Source of the DNA: Clostridiales bacterium UBA735
GTDB lineage: Bacteria; Bacillota; Clostridia; Oscillospirales; Oscillospiraceae
Direction: 5' to 3'
Assembly (NCBI GenBank): GCA_002298695.1
Contig: DBLB01000110.1
Location: forward strand, 368-8,872
Length of the DNA: 8,505 bases
The translations under genes were made by a program, and so were the position numbers. The notes under the pieces were generated by a model. The model was not told the origin of the DNA. It saw nothing but the letters and a program-made list of their open reading frames with translations, and did not search any database. Positions 5,857-8,505 of the stretch are shown piece by piece (positions within the stretch are counted from its first letter, which is position 1; each line of letters starts with the position of its first letter).

Positions 5857-7308
5857 ATGAAAAAAGCAGACATCGGCCTGATCGGCCTTGCCGTCATGGG
5901 CGAAAATCTGGTCATGAACATGGAGTCGAAGGGCTTCACCGTGGCCGTATTCAACCGGACGACGGAAAAAGTGGACAAATTCGTAAACGGCCGCGCGGCC
6001 GGGAAAAACATCATCGGCTGCCACAGCCTGGAAGAACTGGCTGCGAATCTGGAAAAGCCGCGCAAGGTGTTTATGATGGTCAAGGCAGGCCAGGCGGTCG
6101 ACGATATGATCGAAAAGCTGCTGCCCCTGCTGGACGACGGGGATATCCTCATCGACGGCGGCAACAGCCATTTCCCGGACACCATCCGGAGAACAAAGTA
6201 CGTGGAATCCAAAGGCAAGCTCTATGTCGGTACCGGCGTGTCCGGCGGCGAGGAGGGCGCGCTGAAGGGCCCGAGCATGATGCCGGGCGGCAGCCCCGCA
6301 GCGTGGCCGTATGTGAAGCCCATCTTCCAGGCCATCTGCGCGAAGGTCGAGGATGGCAGCCCGTGCTGCGACTGGGTCGGGGAAAACGGCGCAGGGCACT
6401 TTGTGAAAATGGTGCACAACGGCATTGAGTACGGCGATATGCAGCTCATCTGCGAAGCCTACCAGCTGATGCGCGACCTGCTCGGCATGTCGGACGACGA
6501 GATGCACGAAGTCTTTGCCGCGTGGAATAAGACGGAGCTGGATTCGTACTTAATTGAGATCACCCGCGATATCCTTGCCTACAAGGACACGGACGGCCAG
6601 CCGATCGTGGAGAAGATCCTGGACACAGCCGGCCAGAAGGGGACCGGCAAGTGGACGGGCATCGCGGCGCTGGACGAGGGCGTTCCGCTGACGCTCATCG
6701 GCGAGGCGGTGTTTGCAAGATGCCTGTCTGCGATGAAGGAAGAGCGCGTCGAGGCGGCAAAGGAATATCACAGAAGCATTCCCGCGTTCACCGGCGACAA
6801 GGCGGAGATGGTCGAGGCTATCCGGCAGGCGCTGTACGCCAGCAAGATCATCTCGTATGCGCAGGGGTACACGCTCATGCGCACGGCGGCGAAGACCTAC
6901 GGCTGGAACCTGAACTATGGCGGCATTGCGCTCATGTGGCGCGGCGGCTGCATCATCCGCTCTGTCTTCCTCGGCAAGATCAAGGAGGCGTATGACAAGA
7001 ACCCGGCGCTGAGCAACCTGCTGCTCGACCCGTACTTCAAGGAGACGATGGAAAAGCTCATCCCAGCGTGGCGTACCGTTGCGGCGGCGGCCGTGCAGTA
7101 CGGCGTACCGGCGCCGGCGATGACGGCGGCGCTGAGCTACTTCGACGGCTATACGACCGAGCGCCTGCCCGCGAACCTGCTCCAGGCGCAGCGCGACTAC
7201 TTCGGCGCCCACACCTACGAGCGCCTCGACCACCCCAGAGGCCAGTTCTTCCACACCAACTGGACCGGCCACGGCGGCAATACCGCCGCCTCCACCTATA
7301 ACGCGTAA
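5857..7308 (+). CDS. gnd: 6-phosphogluconate dehydrogenase (decarboxylating)
   Basis: Converts 6-phosphogluconate and NADP+ to ribulose 5-phosphate, CO2 and NADPH in the oxidative pentose phosphate pathway. At 483 residues it is the full-length long form. Visible landmarks are the GLAVMG nucleotide loop (10-15) and NRT at 33-35, which in this family binds the NADP 2'-phosphate. [10 protein letters not shown] (100-109) precedes the substrate signature [20 protein letters not shown] (125-144). The catalytic K184 ([14 protein letters not shown]) and E191 are present, as are TGKWT (263-267) and the YFGAHTYER...HTNW tail at 448-469. The start has AGGAG (5844-5848) overlapping the kinase stop. Placement inside a catabolic operon right after a kinase suggests that the kinase or its product generates 6-phosphogluconate. 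Whether a second, housekeeping copy exists elsewhere cannot be seen. Confidence 0.97.
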   Translation: MKKADIGLIGLAVMGENLVMNMESKGFTVAVFNRTTEKVDKFVNGRAAGKNIIGCHSLEELAANLEKPRKVFMMVKAGQAVDDMIEKLLPLLDDGDILIDGGNSHFPDTIRRTKYVESKGKLYVGTGVSGGEEGALKGPSMMPGGSPAAWPYVKPIFQAICAKVEDGSPCCDWVGENGAGHFVKMVHNGIEYGDMQLICEAYQLMRDLLGMSDDEMHEVFAAWNKTELDSYLIEITRDILAYKDTDGQPIVEKILDTAGQKGTGKWTGIAALDEGVPLTLIGEAVFARCLSAMKEERVEAAKEYHRSIPAFTGDKAEMVEAIRQALYASKIISYAQGYTLMRTAAKTYGWNLNYGGIALMWRGGCIIRSVFLGKIKEAYDKNPALSNLLLDPYFKETMEKLIPAWRTVAAAAVQYGVPAPAMTAALSYFDGYTTERLPANLLQAQRDYFGAHTYERLDHPRGQFFHTNWTGHGGNTAASTYNA

Positions 7309-7324
7309 GAAGGAGGACAATACC

Positions 7325-8173
7325 ATGAAACTTCCTTTGAATACCGACCTGACCGGAAAGGTCGCAGTCGTGACCGGTGCGGCAGGCGCGCTTTGCAGCG
7401 TTTTTTCCAGAGCGCTGGCAGCCAGCGGCGCGAAAGTCGCCCTGCTTGGACGGACCTATGCCAACGTGCAGAAGCTGGCGGACGAAATTACAGCCGAGGG
7501 CGGCATTGCCAGGGCTTACGAATGCAACGTGCTGGACAAGAATGCTGTTTTTGCGTGCCATGAAAAGGTGCTGGCCGACTTCGGCCCCTGCGACATCCTC
7601 ATCAACGGCGCGGGCGGCAATCACCCCAGCGCGACGACCGACAAGGAATACTACGAACCGGGCGATCTGGACGCCGACACCAAGAGCTTTTTCAGTCTGG
7701 ACGAGTCGGGCGTTGAATCTGTTTTCAACCTCAACTTTATGGGTATTCTCATCCCCACGCAGGCGTTTGCCCGCGATATGGTCACGCGCGAGGGCTGCAA
7801 TATCATCAACATTTCGTCGATGAACGCCTACACGCCGCTCACCAAGATCCCGGCGTATTCCGGCGCAAAATCCGCCGTTTCGAACTTTACGCAGTGGCTG
7901 GCTGTACACTTTTCCAAGGTCGGCATCCGTGTCAACGCCATCGCGCCGGGCTTCTTCTCCGGCAAGCAGAATGCTTCGCTGCTCTGGAACCCGGACGGCA
8001 CGCCGACTGCGCGCACGAAGAAGATCCTGGCCGCAACGCCGATGGGACGCTTCGGCCAGGCGGAAGAATTGCTTGGCGCGCTGCTGTTCCTGCTCAACAA
8101 CGACGCCGCGTCGTTCGTGACCGGCGTGGTGATCCCGGTCGACGGCGGCTTCTCCGCCTATTCCGGCGTCTGA
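7325..8173 (+). CDS. SDR-family D-mannonate oxidoreductase (fructuronate reductase)-like
   Basis: A 282-residue short-chain dehydrogenase of the type used as UxuB/YjmF by Bacillus-like bacteria, in place of the long-chain enterobacterial enzyme. It would interconvert D-fructuronate and D-mannonate with NAD(P)H. Landmarks are TGAAGALC at 17-24 (the last glycine of TGxxxGxG is cysteine) and the characteristic NGAGGNHPSATTD (94-106). S155 (NISSMN) and Y168-x3-K172 (YSGAK) are the catalytic residues. There is an insert at about 107-128 before the NLNFMG helix, and the tail reads VDGGFSAYSGV. A perfect AAGGAGG (7310-7316) lies eight bases before the ATG and 2 nt after the gnd stop. No mannonate dehydratase is visible, so the link to 2-keto-3-deoxygluconate must be outside the window or replaced. 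The family assignment is good; the reaction is by similarity. Confidence 0.85.
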   Translation: MKLPLNTDLTGKVAVVTGAAGALCSVFSRALAASGAKVALLGRTYANVQKLADEITAEGGIARAYECNVLDKNAVFACHEKVLADFGPCDILINGAGGNHPSATTDKEYYEPGDLDADTKSFFSLDESGVESVFNLNFMGILIPTQAFARDMVTREGCNIINISSMNAYTPLTKIPAYSGAKSAVSNFTQWLAVHFSKVGIRVNAIAPGFFSGKQNASLLWNPDGTPTARTKKILAATPMGRFGQAEELLGALLFLLNNDAASFVTGVVIPVDGGFSAYSGV

Positions 8174-8182
8174 TACCTTCCA

Positions 8183-8215
8183 GCGCCCCGCCATACCCCC
8201 TTTCCGGCGGGGCGC
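8183..8215 (+). repeat. Stem-loop before the LarA-like gene
   Basis: The perfect 10-bp stem gcgccccgcc (8183-8192) with ggcggggcgc (8206-8215) closes a 13-nt loop. It occupies most of the 64-bp gap between the mannonate oxidoreductase gene and the next start codon. No U-tract follows. It could be an RNA-stability or partial-termination element lowering expression of the downstream gene; function is inferred. Confidence 0.5.
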
Positions 8216-8237
8216 ATTCCATCTTCCGGAGGATTTT

Positions 8238-8505
8238 ATGGAACTATTTTTACGGGAAACGGACAAAAACGGCCTGTCCCGGCAGGAGATCGAGGCGGCG
8301 CTGCTGCAATCGCTCGAAGGCCGGACGCTGCGCCGCGTTCTGATCGTCCCGCCTGATTTTACGCGCTTCCATTCGCAGGCGGGTCTGATCACATCGATCT
8401 ATTACCGCATTCTGACTGCGCGCGGCGTTCCGGTGGATGTCATGCCGGCGCTCGGCACGCACGAGCCGGTTTCCCGCGCGCAGTGGGAGATCATGTTCGA
8501 GGGCA
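8238..8505 (+). CDS. LarA-like (lactate racemase domain) protein, N-terminal part, 3' truncated
   Basis: Starts at the ATG at 8238 with GGAGG (8228-8232) five bases upstream, and is cut by the right window edge after 89 codons. The visible part contains VPPDFTRFHSQAG (residues about 37-49) and MPALGTHEPV (about 70-79). These correspond to the D-x-TR and GTH-P segments of the LarA superfamily, in which the arginine and histidine contribute to the active site around the nickel-pincer nucleotide cofactor. Known members racemise lactate or epimerise other alpha-hydroxy acids, including gluconate at C2. In this operon a C2 epimerase of an aldonate (gluconate/mannonate) is an attractive reading. 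Cofactor-making LarB, LarC and LarE would have to be encoded elsewhere. The lysine and C-terminal histidines of the site are outside the window, so activity cannot be judged. Confidence 0.8.
   Translation, partial: MELFLRETDKNGLSRQEIEAALLQSLEGRTLRRVLIVPPDFTRFHSQAGLITSIYYRILTARGVPVDVMPALGTHEPVSRAQWEIMFEG

Noticed and set aside
4753..6507. Very long antisense open frame (584 codons) opposite the kinase and gnd genes
   Set aside because: It arises from strong C/G third-position bias of the plus-strand genes. It has no recognisable motifs, is rich in low-complexity A/R/H residues and covers two well-identified genes.
7058..8392. Antisense open frame (444 codons) opposite the gnd end, the second SDR and the LarA-like start
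   Set aside because: Arginine-rich shadow translation with no domain pattern; both sense genes have catalytic motifs and ribosome sites.
1..8505. CRISPR arrays, tRNA/rRNA genes, insertion-sequence ends, toxin-antitoxin or defence genes
   Set aside because: No regularly spaced direct repeats, no cloverleaf-like segments, no transposase other than the serine recombinase, and no defence-type motifs were seen on either strand.

Overview
The window looks like chromosomal DNA from a GC-rich, low-GC-phylum bacterium, most likely a gut Clostridia/Oscillospiraceae-type Firmicute. The evidence is near-perfect AGGAGG-type ribosome binding sites before almost every gene, a large serine recombinase with the C-terminal domain typical of Firmicute integrative elements, an SDR-type (not MDR/long-chain type) mannonate oxidoreductase as in Bacillus, and a strong C/G third-position preference. 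The species assignment is inference; no rRNA or other marker gene is present.

Layout. (1) 1-1089, + strand: the C-terminal part of a large serine recombinase, cut by the left window edge. Its DNA is visibly less GC-rich than what follows. (2) 1090-1236: a short non-coding gap between convergent genes, with a perfect 12-bp hairpin and an overlapping alternative hairpin; it may also hold the end of the integrated element. (3) 1237-1965, - strand: a GntR/FCD-family regulator. (4) 1966-2112: an AT-rich divergent control region with two well-formed sigma-70-type promoters back to back and a perfect 9-bp inverted repeat (GTCGACAAA-N11-TTTGTCGAC) overlapping the rightward promoter. (5) 2113-8505, + strand: a tightly packed seven-gene sugar-acid operon running off the right edge. 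Its genes are an SDR dehydrogenase, a TIM-barrel sugar isomerase/epimerase, a zinc-dependent MDR dehydrogenase, a PfkB (2-keto-3-deoxygluconate kinase-like) kinase, 6-phosphogluconate dehydrogenase, a second SDR of the D-mannonate oxidoreductase type, and the start of a LarA-like nickel-pincer racemase/epimerase. Gaps are 12-64 bp, and two larger gaps carry GC-rich stem-loops.

How the genes may work together. The set reads as catabolism of C6 aldonates/ketoaldonates (L-idonate, L-gulonate, 5-ketogluconate, fructuronate, gluconate, mannonate) feeding the pentose phosphate and/or Entner-Doudoroff routes. The MDR enzyme could oxidise C5 of an L-aldonate and the two SDRs could reduce the C5 ketone to D-gluconate or D-mannonate. 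A LarA-like 2-epimerase could connect the gluconate and mannonate branches, and the kinase plus 6-phosphogluconate dehydrogenase would carry the carbon into central metabolism. No transporter, dehydratase or aldolase is visible; these could lie beyond the right edge. The FCD regulator probably senses one of these acids and represses the operon. Gene families are fairly secure; exact substrates are not determined by the sequence.
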